Positions 10,548 to 19,530 of a DNA stretch of 64,000 nt are shown here, piece by piece. The notes beneath the pieces were generated by a model. That model was not told the origin of the DNA, searched no databases, and saw only the letters and a program-made list of their open reading frames with translations. This DNA is from Leptospira bourretii (GTDB lineage: Bacteria > Spirochaetota > Leptospiria > Leptospirales > Leptospiraceae). The DNA lies in assembly GCF_004770145.1 (NCBI RefSeq), contig NZ_RQFW01000018.1:444422-508421 (forward strand), written 5' to 3'. Positions within the stretch are counted from its first letter, which is position 1; every line of letters begins with the position of its first letter. A program made the position numbers and the translations under genes.

Positions 10548-11603
10548 ATGTCACCATTTTCCCTACCTTCCATTTCTCCCGTAACTGATGTTTTGCGAAC
10601 TTCCATCCGCAGTAAAATAGACAATAAAACCAAACCCTTGGGTTCCCTTGGTGATTTGGAAACCCTGGCCATGTTACTGGCAGAAATCCAAAATACATTA
10701 TCCCCTGAGTTAAAAAATCCCAAACTCATTCTGTTTGCAGGTGACCACGGGATTACGGAAGAACCAGTTTCTTTGTATCCGAAAGATGTCACATGGCAGA
10801 TGGTTCTAAATTTTTTATCAGGTGGAGCCTGCGCCAACGTCTTCGCCAAACACAGTCATATCGACGTGGAAGTAGTTGATGCAGGAGTGGACCACGATTG
10901 GGAAGAGAATACTCCAAAACTCATCCAAAGAAAGATTAGAAAAGGGACTTCCAATTTTTTAAAACAAGAAGCAATGTCGATTGAAGAAGCAAAAGAAACC
11001 ATATTAAGCGGTATCGAACTTCTCTCTGAAAAACAATATGAATCCACCAATATATTTTTATTCGGTGAAATGGGGATTGGAAATACATCTGCAGCATCTC
11101 TAATCTTATCTCATCTAACAGAGATTCCACTCAGAAAACTTGTTGGAAGGGGAACGGGTCTCAATAATAGCGGAAAAGAAAATAAATTCAAAATCCTGAC
11201 AGAAGCATACCAAAGAACAGGAAAACTAAAAGATCCTATCGAAATACTTTCTGAATTTGGCGGATTCGAAATCGGAATGATGGCTGGAGCAATGATTGGA
11301 GCCGCAGCACAAAGAAAAACTTTTGTAGTGGATGGATTCATTTCCACTGCGGCCTTTGCAATCGCCTATGCGCTCAATCCAACTGTAAAATCTTATGCGA
11401 TTTTTTCACATTTGTCAGAAGAAGAAGGTCATACAGTTGTTTTAGAACATTGGAAAATAAAACCTCTCCTTCGACTCAACCTTCGTTTAGGAGAGGGAAG
11501 TGGTGCTTTGGCAGCATATCCACTAATTGAACTGAGTGTCAAATTTTTGAATGAAATGGCATCCTTTGCTGATGCTGGTGTAAGTAATACGGATTCTAAA
11601 TAA
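10548..11603 (+). CDS. cobT: Nicotinate-nucleotide--dimethylbenzimidazole phosphoribosyltransferase
   Basis: 351 residues from ATG 10548, the usual CobT size. It makes alpha-ribazole phosphate from nicotinate mononucleotide and DMB, the lower-ligand activation step in cobalamin synthesis. Seen in the sequence: [18 protein letters not shown] (N-terminal CobT signature), [47 protein letters not shown] and GRGTGLNN. An in-frame ATG at 10509 would add 13 residues that are not CobT-like. It is the first of three cob genes with tight spacing (cobS starts 7 bases later). I looked for a cobalamin riboswitch in the 163-base gap from dnaE and found none. Confidence 0.93.
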   Translation: MSPFSLPSISPVTDVLRTSIRSKIDNKTKPLGSLGDLETLAMLLAEIQNTLSPELKNPKLILFAGDHGITEEPVSLYPKDVTWQMVLNFLSGGACANVFAKHSHIDVEVVDAGVDHDWEENTPKLIQRKIRKGTSNFLKQEAMSIEEAKETILSGIELLSEKQYESTNIFLFGEMGIGNTSAASLILSHLTEIPLRKLVGRGTGLNNSGKENKFKILTEAYQRTGKLKDPIEILSEFGGFEIGMMAGAMIGAAAQRKTFVVDGFISTAAFAIAYALNPTVKSYAIFSHLSEEEGHTVVLEHWKIKPLLRLNLRLGEGSGALAAYPLIELSVKFLNEMASFADAGVSNTDSK

Positions 11604-11610
11604 ACCTAAT

Positions 11611-12432
11611 ATGAATTGGATTGTTTCAGAGATTCGCCTATTCTTTGTTTGTTTATCTTTTCTTTCTCGGATTCCCGCACCCCGCTGGATTGGATTCAAA
11701 GAAGAATGGTTACACAAATCAATTAAATATTCTCCTTTTGTGGGTATCCTACTGGGAACCTTACAGTGGATCATCTTCATCGTTTTTCAAATGTTTTTGG
11801 GACCTGGGATCGCATTTGTGATTTCTGTTGGATTTTTGTTAATCTTAACTGGGGCATTTCATGAAGATGGATTTTCTGATTTTTGTGATGGAATCGGTGG
11901 TGGTTGGAAACGAGAAGATATCCTGAGAATCATGAAGGATAGCCGCGTCGGGAGTTTTGGTGCAGCAGGAATTTCTCTTTTACTATTACTCAAAGTATTA
12001 GGTGCTTCTGAATCACTAAAAACGACAGGATTTAGTTGGGATCTTTTTTCTTTTGAAAGAACATACCAACTAATATCAGTTTGGTTGTATTTTGTGACAG
12101 CACATAGTTTGAGTCGTTTTTTTTCAGTTCTGATGATGAAATTGTTACCTTATGCCAAAGAAGAAGGGTATGCAAAACCAATGGCCAAGGAAATTACCTG
12201 GCCCCAAACTTTATTTGCAAGCCTGGCAGGTCTTATCCCGTATATTTTTCTCGTTAACCTTCATCCCAAATTTTCACTGAGTTTGGTTTTGATCCTTCCT
12301 AGTTTGTATTATATGTTTTCACTGATGAAACGTTGGATCGGTGGATTTACCGGAGATTGTTTGGGAGCAGTCCAACAAGTAGTAGAAACTTGTCTTTGGG
12401 TTTCGGGAGTATTGATTTGGACCTCTATTTAA
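11611..12432 (+). CDS. cobS: Adenosylcobinamide-GDP ribazoletransferase (cobalamin synthase)
   Basis: 273 residues, an integral membrane protein. It joins alpha-ribazole(-phosphate) to adenosylcobinamide-GDP, the last assembly step. The family signatures are FLSRIPAP near the N-terminus, [19 protein letters not shown] (about 80-98; acidic, metal-binding) and [12 protein letters not shown]. Several hydrophobic helices follow, and [16 protein letters not shown] closes the domain. It lies between cobT and cobC; its 3' end overlaps the cobC start by 16 bases, which implies translational coupling. Confidence 0.93.
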   Translation: MNWIVSEIRLFFVCLSFLSRIPAPRWIGFKEEWLHKSIKYSPFVGILLGTLQWIIFIVFQMFLGPGIAFVISVGFLLILTGAFHEDGFSDFCDGIGGGWKREDILRIMKDSRVGSFGAAGISLLLLLKVLGASESLKTTGFSWDLFSFERTYQLISVWLYFVTAHSLSRFFSVLMMKLLPYAKEEGYAKPMAKEITWPQTLFASLAGLIPYIFLVNLHPKFSLSLVLILPSLYYMFSLMKRWIGGFTGDCLGAVQQVVETCLWVSGVLIWTSI

Positions 12433-13010
12433 TTCGCCATCCAGAAACCATTGCACCCAAAGGTACTTGTTATGGCCGCACCGACTTCCCTCTCAAATAC
12501 CCTGTGGAAGATACGGCGGACTCCACTTTTCCACATTTACCAGCATTATTTGATTTGTTCCTTTCGAGTCCTGCACCAAGAGCATTAAAACTTTCTTCTG
12601 CTTTATTAACCAAATACAATTTATCACCAGTGGAACACTCCGAAATACCAACTGACGAACGTTTGTGGGAGATGAACTTTGGAGACTGGGATGGAAAACT
12701 TTGGGAAGAAATCCCAAGAAAAGAAACCATCCCTTGGATGAAAGACTTCGTAAATGCAAAAACTCCTGGAGGAGAAGCTTTTACTGATCTTATCTTACGA
12801 ATGGATTCTTTTATCAATGATTGGAAGGAAGGTGGAAATTTAAGGAACCATTGGGAAAAAACAAATAACAAATCCTTAAACTCATTGATTGTTGTTTGCC
12901 ACTCAGGTCCCATCCGTGCAGCCCTCTGCAAACAATACGGAACACCTTACGAAGAAGCTTTCAAATCACCCGTGGACTTTGGATCTGTCCACAAATTAGA
13001 GATTAGTTAA
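12417..13010 (+). CDS. cobC: Histidine phosphatase, probable alpha-ribazole phosphatase
   Basis: 197 residues from TTG at 12417. The phosphoglycerate-mutase-like catalytic motif LIRHPE (RHxE) is at the very N-terminus; [11 protein letters not shown] gives the second Arg, and [10 protein letters not shown] the second catalytic His. Given its place after cobT and cobS it most likely removes the 5'-phosphate of alpha-ribazole-P or cobalamin-P. I chose TTG because GGGAG lies seven bases upstream and the protein then begins at the conserved strand; an ATG at 12333 lies deep inside cobS and would add non-family residues. The gene converges on gatB with a 4-base overlap of stop codons. Confidence 0.85.
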   Translation: MDLYLIRHPETIAPKGTCYGRTDFPLKYPVEDTADSTFPHLPALFDLFLSSPAPRALKLSSALLTKYNLSPVEHSEIPTDERLWEMNFGDWDGKLWEEIPRKETIPWMKDFVNAKTPGGEAFTDLILRMDSFINDWKEGGNLRNHWEKTNNKSLNSLIVVCHSGPIRAALCKQYGTPYEEAFKSPVDFGSVHKLEIS

Positions 13011-14470
13011 ACCTTCTTTTTTTCACCAAGTGGTCCTAGTTTTGCTAGGATCAATTCGTTCACAAGTTTCGGATCGGCTTTCCCTTTGGTTTCTTTCATC
13101 ACTCCACCAACGATGGCACCGAGCACACGGTCTTTTCCGTTTTTCCAACCTTCCACTGATTCAGGTTGTGATTCAATCACACGAATGACAATTTCTTCCA
13201 GTGCTTTGTCATCACGAACTACTTTCAAACCTTTTGCTTCGACAATCGTTTCCGGTTGGTCTTTGGAAGTTAACATATCTTCAAAGATGGTTTTTGCAAT
13301 TTTTCCTGTAATTTCACCAGAGTTGATGAGTTTTACAAGTTTACCAATACGCAATGGATCGATTGCAAATTCTTGGATGGAAATGTTTTCTTTGTTTACG
13401 ATACCAAGAATCTCATCTTTTACCCAGTTAGATGTTTTTTTTGCATCCCCAGAAACGAGGAGAGCTTCTTCGAAGTATTCAGCTATCTCACGTTCGCTGG
13501 TGAGTACTTCTGCATCGTATTCAGGAAGACCAAGTTCTGTTTTGTATCTTTCTTTTTTTTGTTTAGGAAGTTCTGGTAAAGTTTTACGGATGTCTTCAAT
13601 AAACGAATCAGAAATTTGGATGGTTGGAAGATCTGGTTCTGGGAAGTAACGATAATCATGACTCATTTCTTTAGAACGCATCGGAATGGTTTTGAGTAAT
13701 GTGGCATCCCAAAGTTTTGTCATTTGGCGGAAAGTTTCTCCACGAGAATACATATCCTTTTGCCATTCCACTTCATAGTCTATCGCTTGTTTTACGGCCT
13801 TAAAAGAGTTTAGGTTTTTAATTTCTACACGAGTACGAAATCCTTTTTCTCCCTTGGGTCGAATGGAAACGTTAGCATCACAACGAAGAGAGCCTTCTTC
13901 CATATTACAATCTGAAACTTGAATGTATCGTAAGATTGTTTTGAGCTCATTCAAATAAACATAAGCTTCATCAGAAGAACGAAGATCAGGTTCTGATACA
14001 ATTTCAATCAAAGGAGTTCCAGCACGGTTATAGTCAACGTAGGAACGATTGATGGATGGATCGTGGGAGTGGATTAGTTTTCCAGCATCCTCTTCCATAT
14101 GAATTCTTGTGAGGGGAATGAATTTTTCTTCCGTTTCCCCTTTTAATTTGATATGGATTCCCCCTTGGGTGGCATAGGGTTTATCAAACTGAGAAATTTG
14201 GTAACCCTTTGGTAAATCAGGGTAAAAATAATTTTTACGATCAAATTTTGTAAATCTTGTGATTTCACATCCAAGTGCCACACCAGCACGAACCGCCTTT
14301 TCCAAAACCACTTCATTTAACACTGGTAATGTGCCAGGAAGTGCCACACAAAGTGTGGAGATATGAGTGTTTGGGCTACCGCCAAATTCGTTTGTGGCGG
14401 TGGAAAATATTTTTGATAGAGTATTGAGCTGGACGTGGACTTCCAGACCGATGATGACTTCGTATTCCAT
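13007..14470 (-). CDS. gatB: Asp-tRNA(Asn)/Glu-tRNA(Gln) amidotransferase subunit B
   Basis: 487 residues, the normal GatB length. The N-terminal signature [13 protein letters not shown] is followed by [25 protein letters not shown] and [20 protein letters not shown]. The C-terminal tail domain ([24 protein letters not shown]) ends the protein. GatB binds mischarged tRNA and activates the carboxylate while GatA supplies ammonia; gatA and gatC are not in the window. It converges with cobC. The two-domain hemerythrin gene ends 59 bases from the gatB start on the same strand. Confidence 0.96.
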   Translation of the reverse strand: MEYEVIIGLEVHVQLNTLSKIFSTATNEFGGSPNTHISTLCVALPGTLPVLNEVVLEKAVRAGVALGCEITRFTKFDRKNYFYPDLPKGYQISQFDKPYATQGGIHIKLKGETEEKFIPLTRIHMEEDAGKLIHSHDPSINRSYVDYNRAGTPLIEIVSEPDLRSSDEAYVYLNELKTILRYIQVSDCNMEEGSLRCDANVSIRPKGEKGFRTRVEIKNLNSFKAVKQAIDYEVEWQKDMYSRGETFRQMTKLWDATLLKTIPMRSKEMSHDYRYFPEPDLPTIQISDSFIEDIRKTLPELPKQKKERYKTELGLPEYDAEVLTSEREIAEYFEEALLVSGDAKKTSNWVKDEILGIVNKENISIQEFAIDPLRIGKLVKLINSGEITGKIAKTIFEDMLTSKDQPETIVEAKGLKVVRDDKALEEIVIRVIESQPESVEGWKNGKDRVLGAIVGGVMKETKGKADPKLVNELILAKLGPLGEKKKV

Positions 14471-14529
14471 GGGTTTGGAAACAGGATTTTCCCGGAAAAT
14501 CAGACTGGCAATTCAATTTCCGGGCGAAA

Positions 14530-15657
14530 TCAATCCAGAGGGTCTGGGGCCGATTGCATCACCAGTTTATATAGGTTTTTTTGTTCCCGAGAGATGCTAA
14601 TTTCCCCAGTTTGGTGCAATTTTTTTGTAAACTCGGAAAGCTCTCGCACTCGAGATTCAAAGGCGATCCCAATTTTTTTATCTTCAAGGGCGATATGGGA
14701 CAAAAGCCAATTTCTAAGGTCTTGGACCAAATGAAGTCCTGCTCGAGGATGCCCCAACTTAAATTCATCGTTTCTTGTTTTGATAAAGTCAATGAATCGT
14801 TTATGTTGATTCATATGTTGGACTACATCCGTATATCGGAAGTATCTCATAATTTTATCTTCCACACCGAAATGGTCCTTTGTGTATTCAATAGCGGAAG
14901 TTATAACCCTTTGAAATGTATCACTCGAACCGTCACCTAACTTTAACGAGTTGTCTAACTCAACAATCATCTTTAAAAGCCAAATGTGTTGTAAATCGAT
15001 AATGGGAATACCAGTGGCTAAATTATATGTTTTCCAGATATTTCTTATTTCCTGGATAATATCAATAGATTGTTCATGAAGTGTGATATGGGTTGTATCC
15101 ACCTGAACTATATTTTGATAAATTAAAAGTTGTTCTTTTGAAATTGGATATTTACCTGATTTTAGAATTTCATTACAGTAAGATTTTAAATCAACTGCAC
15201 TTGCTTTGAAAAAATCCGCATAATCGGTATCATCATGTAAGATATGTTGAAACAGCCATTTTTTTAAAATTTGCAAAATGCCTAAAGCGGCCATTTGATT
15301 ATTTTTTGCTTCGTAATATTTTTCAGTTAACCGTTCTACAAATTTTCGATGGCTACTAACATGCTCAGAAAATTCTGGATAGTTAAAATGTTCGAGAATA
15401 TCTTCTTCTAAGGCAAAGTGTTCTGCAACATAATCCAAAGCCTTTCGAAAGGAAGAATGAACATCCACATCAGATCCATCTTTTTCAGATTCAACAATGG
15501 TCTCTTCTAACTCTAGAATGATATGAACCAACCATACATGTTGTAGATCGATGATAGGAATTCCAAGATGGAAAGGTTCACTTAACCAAGTGATTCTTAA
15601 GGAATCTAAATGCGCGGAAAAATCCTTCTGCATAGTTCCACAAAAATATTCACTCAC
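14530..15657 (-). CDS. Tandem two-domain bacteriohemerythrin
   Basis: 375 residues made of two complete hemerythrin-like domains (about 20-160 and 210-350). Each has the di-iron ligand pattern: GIPIIDLQH, then an HFxxED/HFGVED segment, HxxxH (HVSSHRKF; HMNQHKRF), and a final HILHDDTDYAD or HIALEDKKIG. Such proteins bind O2 or NO reversibly and may act as sensor, store or scavenger. No signal peptide, TM or signalling domain is fused. The start is GTG 15657; ATG 15633 is equally possible because neither has a strong ribosome-binding site. A near-consensus FNR/DNR-type box lies just upstream (15690-15703), which would fit control by nitric oxide or low oxygen. Confidence 0.88.
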   Translation of the reverse strand: MSEYFCGTMQKDFSAHLDSLRITWLSEPFHLGIPIIDLQHVWLVHIILELEETIVESEKDGSDVDVHSSFRKALDYVAEHFALEEDILEHFNYPEFSEHVSSHRKFVERLTEKYYEAKNNQMAALGILQILKKWLFQHILHDDTDYADFFKASAVDLKSYCNEILKSGKYPISKEQLLIYQNIVQVDTTHITLHEQSIDIIQEIRNIWKTYNLATGIPIIDLQHIWLLKMIVELDNSLKLGDGSSDTFQRVITSAIEYTKDHFGVEDKIMRYFRYTDVVQHMNQHKRFIDFIKTRNDEFKLGHPRAGLHLVQDLRNWLLSHIALEDKKIGIAFESRVRELSEFTKKLHQTGEISISREQKNLYKLVMQSAPDPLD

Positions 15658-15689
15658 TTGGTGTCACGGATTTAGAATCATTTGAGGAA

Positions 15690-15703
15690 TTGATATTTAT
15701 CAG
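15690..15703. promoter_or_regulatory. FNR/DNR-like box upstream of the hemerythrin gene
   Basis: TTGATATTTATCAG matches TTGAT-N4-ATCAA at nine of ten defined bases. It lies 33 bases upstream of the GTG start. With class II spacing the -10 would read GTGACA, which is poor, so the mode of action is unclear. Confidence 0.4.
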
Positions 15704-15725
15704 TAGTTTCGAAAAAAAGTGTATA

Positions 15726-15753
15726 TTGATCATACAATGTAAATAGTGATCAA
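15726..15753. promoter_or_regulatory. Inverted repeat TTGATCA-N14-TGATCAA upstream of the hemerythrin gene
   Basis: Perfect 7-base arms (15726-15732 and 15747-15753) separated by 14 bases, in the gap between the hemerythrin and aldehyde dehydrogenase genes. It could be an operator; no known regulator is implied. Confidence 0.35.
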
Positions 15754-15772
15754 TTTTGTAGCAAATTCAATC

Positions 15773-15805
15773 GATACACTCCCGAACTTATCCCAGGAGT
15801 GTATC
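15773..15805 (-). terminator. Hairpin downstream of aldehyde dehydrogenase
   Basis: A perfect 10-base stem, GATACACTCC (15773-15782) with GGAGTGTATC (15796-15805), lies 20 bases after the aldehyde dehydrogenase stop on the minus strand. The following sequence is only moderately T-rich. Confidence 0.5.
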
Positions 15806-15824
15806 TTCCTACGGCGGAATTAGA

Positions 15825-17300
15825 CTAAACGAAAAACTTAGTTGTTAACTTCACCATTAGTCTCACAAAACCAGAGTAAGGTGGATACATCAACTTCGCA
15901 ATGGATGCCTTAGGAGTTTGTAAAACTGATCTTTCGTGTGAAAAAGTTTTAAACCCAAAAAGTCCATGGTAACTACCATGTCCAGAATGGTTCACACCAC
16001 CAAATGGAAGATTTGAATTCACAAGATGAAGGATCACATCGTTGATTACGGCTCCACCTGAACTGGTTCTTTTCAGAACATACTTGGATGTACTTCTTTT
16101 TTTAGTAAAAATATACAAAGCAAGTGGCTTCGGTCTTTCATTGATGATTTGGATGGCTTCGTCCAAAGTTTTATAAGTGATGATAGGCAAAAGTGGTCCA
16201 AAAATTTCATCTTCCATAATACGAGCGTCTAAAGAGACATTCGAGAGGATGGTTGGTGAAATAAAATTATCCGAACTTCTTACTTCTCCGCCATAAGCAA
16301 TTTTTGCCCCTTTTTTGACTGCATCATCTACATAAGAGGAAACTCTACCAAAGTTTTTTGCATTCACGATACGGCAAAAGTCAGGGCTTGCAGTAAAATT
16401 TTCTGGTTTGGATTTAAAGAAACTTTCTGTGGTTTCTTTTGCATTTTTAACAAACTCTTCTACTTTTGATTCAGGGATCAAAAGGTAATCCGGAGCGACA
16501 CAAGTTTGGCCTGCGTTTAAAAATTTTCCCCACATAATTCTTTCTGCAGCAACTTTTAAATCAGCGTCTTCTGCAACTATCGAAGGAGATTTACCACCTA
16601 ATTCAAGCGTTACGCTAGTTAAGTGTTTTGCAGCTGCTGCCATTACAATTTTACCAACTGGTGTGGAACCAGTAAAAAAGATATGGTCAAAAGGCACTTC
16701 GAGTAAAGCAGTTGCAACCGCAACATCACCTTCAAAAACGGCAACTTCATCTTCTGCAAATATTTCACTTAACATTGCTTTGATGACATCAGCAGTATGT
16801 GGCGTAAACTCAGAAGGTTTCAACATGATTGTGTTTCCAGCCGCAATCGCTGCTGCAAGAGGGGCAATCGCAAGATGGAATGGATAATTCCAAGGAGCAA
16901 TGATAAGGCAAACTCCCTTTGGTTCATAAACAATACGACTTGTGGCACCAAGTAAAGTTGGTGGAGTCATTACGTTTTTTGGGCGCATCCAATGTTTTAC
17001 ATGGCGGATGGCATCATTGATTTCTGCAATGGTAGGTAAAATTTCAGTGATGTCCACTTCTCCAGCAGATTTTTTAAAATCGGAATGGAGAGCGATTTGG
17101 ATTTCTTTTTGGTATTTTAGGACTGCTTCTTTTAGTTTTTTTAATTTAAGAATCCGAGTTTTGAAATTGGACAAACGAAGTTCCAAAGACTTTTTCTTTT
17201 GTGCTTGGAAAATACGATCAATGTCAGAGGGAGTAAAACTTTTTGTTTGGATCACAGCCTTTCCAGAATTTGAGGTTTGAGTGAGAGTGGCTTGGGTCAT
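15825..17300 (-). CDS. NAD(P)-dependent aldehyde dehydrogenase (class 3-like)
   Basis: 491 residues. It has the ALDH signatures: APWNYPF (substrate/cofactor loop), [17 protein letters not shown] (Rossmann turn), [13 protein letters not shown] with the general-base Glu, and [14 protein letters not shown] with the nucleophilic Cys. The hydrophobic C-terminal tail ([20 protein letters not shown]) resembles the membrane-associating tail of fatty aldehyde dehydrogenases. It likely oxidises medium or long aldehydes to fatty acids, which would fit a fatty-acid-based metabolism, but the substrate is inferred. It is transcribed alone, with a hairpin after the stop. Confidence 0.9.
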   Translation of the reverse strand: MTQATLTQTSNSGKAVIQTKSFTPSDIDRIFQAQKKKSLELRLSNFKTRILKLKKLKEAVLKYQKEIQIALHSDFKKSAGEVDITEILPTIAEINDAIRHVKHWMRPKNVMTPPTLLGATSRIVYEPKGVCLIIAPWNYPFHLAIAPLAAAIAAGNTIMLKPSEFTPHTADVIKAMLSEIFAEDEVAVFEGDVAVATALLEVPFDHIFFTGSTPVGKIVMAAAAKHLTSVTLELGGKSPSIVAEDADLKVAAERIMWGKFLNAGQTCVAPDYLLIPESKVEEFVKNAKETTESFFKSKPENFTASPDFCRIVNAKNFGRVSSYVDDAVKKGAKIAYGGEVRSSDNFISPTILSNVSLDARIMEDEIFGPLLPIITYKTLDEAIQIINERPKPLALYIFTKKRSTSKYVLKRTSSGGAVINDVILHLVNSNLPFGGVNHSGHGSYHGLFGFKTFSHERSVLQTPKASIAKLMYPPYSGFVRLMVKLTTKFFV

Positions 17301-17385
17301 GGGAATCTCCGTATTACTGACTCTCGTTCATTTAGAGGGGAAGTTCAAGAACTTTTTCGAAAATAGGGCCGAATCTATGTCTTTT

Positions 17386-19530
17386 TTATGCCAAAAACCC
17401 TTTTCCAAACCCTGGAGGAGGTCCGTTTTGTGCGTAGATTTCTGTTCTTTCTAAGTATAATTTGGCGGCTTTGTCCGAAGGATCGATATCACAAACTTCT
17501 CGAAACCCTTTCCCAGCTTTTTCAAATTCCCCATCCCAAAATAAATTAACACTGTCTTCAAACTGATCTTTCGTTTTTAACTTCAGTCCGAAAGATTCTT
17601 CTACACCTTCCACCAACACTTGCGCGATCCCAATTAACTTTTGTTTGGCTGGTATTTTCAAAAAATCCAATAATCGATGTGGGTAGGAATCAGGATGTTC
17701 TAACTCAAGAAGTGCATCCAAACTAATAATGATTTTTGCACCATATTTTTTGGTCATTGATTCCAAAGAATTGGCAACACCCATAGAATCTGATAATACA
17801 GCAGATTCGATTCTTTGTTCTTCACCAATGATTCCGAGCATCAATTCACCAAAATGTATCCCTACTCCAATTTGAATGCCAGAAACACGATGAGACATTG
17901 ATTCATTATTCCACTTTGCAACTGTTTTGTGCATTTCGATTGCAGCAGATAAGGCATCTTCTGGTTTTCTTTCAAACAAAGCAAAAATAGCATCCCCAAC
18001 ATACTTTTCAATAAACCCATTATGGGAGCGAATGGTTGGCCCCACTTGTCTCAAATAATCGTTGAGAAATAAAAATGTTTCTTCTGGACTTAAAGATTCT
18101 GAAATTGCGGTAAAATTTCGAATGTCAGAAGACAATACTGACATTTGTTTTACGATAAAATCCCCGCGTTTGACTCTAGAATTGGAAACCTTTGAAAACA
18201 ATTGAATGAGCCGCAAGGGAACAAATTTTGCATACACCTTGTTTGATGCTTCAAGGCGATTGTTTACTTCAATCAATTCTGTTGTCAAAGTATCCATTGA
18301 AGAATAAAACCTAGCGTTTCTTCTCGCGAGGAGAATGCTCTGAAATAAAAAGAAAACAAACAATGAAAATGGCATCAATGGTTGAGACTGAAACCAATAA
18401 TTCCCTGCCATCAAATCATGTGTTGATCCAATCATAAGTAGTAATGATCCATAAAACACCAAACTACTATCTCTTTTTCTCTGTTTATAAATTTTCAAAA
18501 TTACATAAAAAGAACAAATACTAAAAAACAGGATTAATACTTGAGAAAAAATATTTGTTTTTGTAAATAGTTTAGCGTCTGTTAATACAACAAAAGAAAC
18601 AAAACAAGCCGTGATACTCCAACAAGAATACAACATCCACTTAGGTACTTCGGATCTTCCGGGGAACAAACTCTTTAGATAACCTAAGAAAAAACACACA
18701 AGAAGAGGAGCAGAAGTATAATCCAAAACCTGCATCCAATGCCAAGAAAAATCTGGGATTGCATAAACAATATAATAGTTATCAAGAACTACTAAACGAA
18801 GGCCAGTAAACGAACAAAACAAGGCAAAGTATAAAGAGCTTTTTTCTTCTCTTCTAAACAAAAACACTGTTAGTTGGTATAATGCCATCGTCAACATCGC
18901 ACCAAAAACAAAAACCTCTCCTGCGGAATAAATAAGTGACTGATTTTGAATGACTTCCTTTGTCCCAATTTCAATTGGTTTTCTATATCCACCACGCGCA
19001 TGATGAAAATTACTCACCACATAAAGTATTTCTTGTTCAAAACCTTCTGGTTGAAAAGATACATATTGGATTTGGTATTTTGGAACCGCACTTAATTCGT
19101 CAGTTCCCACCTTTCCAGAACTTGCAATTTTTTGCCGATTGACATATAACTCGTAAGAACTTGTCGCAGGTTGCACCCGAAGGTAATATCGAATGTTGGG
19201 ATCGGGAACCTTTAGTGTTAGGCGAAATACTGCATAACCATCACCGCCTTCTCCTTCTGGTCTATAGGAATTCCAAGACGAGGGAACTTTCACATAAGCT
19301 TTGTTAGTTTCTTTTATTTTTTCAAATAAACTTTCCCCAAAAACCTCTCCCCAATAAAATTCCCACTCACCACCTGTTGAAAGTTTTTGATTGTTTTTAA
19401 TGGCTTCAAGGGGAAGTTCCAAATATCCATTTTGTGCTTCTTGCGAAGATCCAAAATGGCAAGAGGACAATAAAATGATTGGTATAAAAAATACAAAAAG
19501 GATTTGGATTTGTGTTTTTATTTTTCCCAT
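17386..19530 (-). CDS. 7TM-DISM receptor with class III cyclase domain lacking Asn/Arg (half-site A)
   Basis: 714 residues. It has a lipoprotein-like signal ending in LLSSC, an extracellular 7TMR-DISM jelly-roll domain (about 30-190), seven TM helices (about 205-400), a class III nucleotidyl cyclase domain (about 455-630) and a short TPR-like tail. Both metal-binding aspartates are present: Asp469 in SSDIRNFT and Asp513 in KYVGDAIFA. The catalytic Asn/Arg pair is lost, because the usual VNxAxR is SMGVANS here, with Gly584 and Ser588. Alone it should not form a complete active site. ATG 19530 is chosen over TTG 19548 because AAGGGA precedes the ATG. It overlaps the end of the upstream cyclase gene by 13 bases, so the two are probably translated together. 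Confidence 0.88.
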   Translation of the reverse strand: MGKIKTQIQILFVFFIPIILLSSCHFGSSQEAQNGYLELPLEAIKNNQKLSTGGEWEFYWGEVFGESLFEKIKETNKAYVKVPSSWNSYRPEGEGGDGYAVFRLTLKVPDPNIRYYLRVQPATSSYELYVNRQKIASSGKVGTDELSAVPKYQIQYVSFQPEGFEQEILYVVSNFHHARGGYRKPIEIGTKEVIQNQSLIYSAGEVFVFGAMLTMALYQLTVFLFRREEKSSLYFALFCSFTGLRLVVLDNYYIVYAIPDFSWHWMQVLDYTSAPLLVCFFLGYLKSLFPGRSEVPKWMLYSCWSITACFVSFVVLTDAKLFTKTNIFSQVLILFFSICSFYVILKIYKQRKRDSSLVFYGSLLLMIGSTHDLMAGNYWFQSQPLMPFSLFVFFLFQSILLARRNARFYSSMDTLTTELIEVNNRLEASNKVYAKFVPLRLIQLFSKVSNSRVKRGDFIVKQMSVLSSDIRNFTAISESLSPEETFLFLNDYLRQVGPTIRSHNGFIEKYVGDAIFALFERKPEDALSAAIEMHKTVAKWNNESMSHRVSGIQIGVGIHFGELMLGIIGEEQRIESAVLSDSMGVANSLESMTKKYGAKIIISLDALLELEHPDSYPHRLLDFLKIPAKQKLIGIAQVLVEGVEESFGLKLKTKDQFEDSVNLFWDGEFEKAGKGFREVCDIDPSDKAAKLYLERTEIYAQNGPPPGFGKGFLA

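Noticed and set aside
12333..12416. Frameshift or cobS-cobC fusion
   Set aside because: The cobC frame is open into cobS by chance; a TTG with a good ribosome-binding site at 12417 explains a normal overlap.
13086..13649. 187-residue plus-strand frame opposite gatB
   Set aside because: Antisense shadow of gatB, which has all family motifs.
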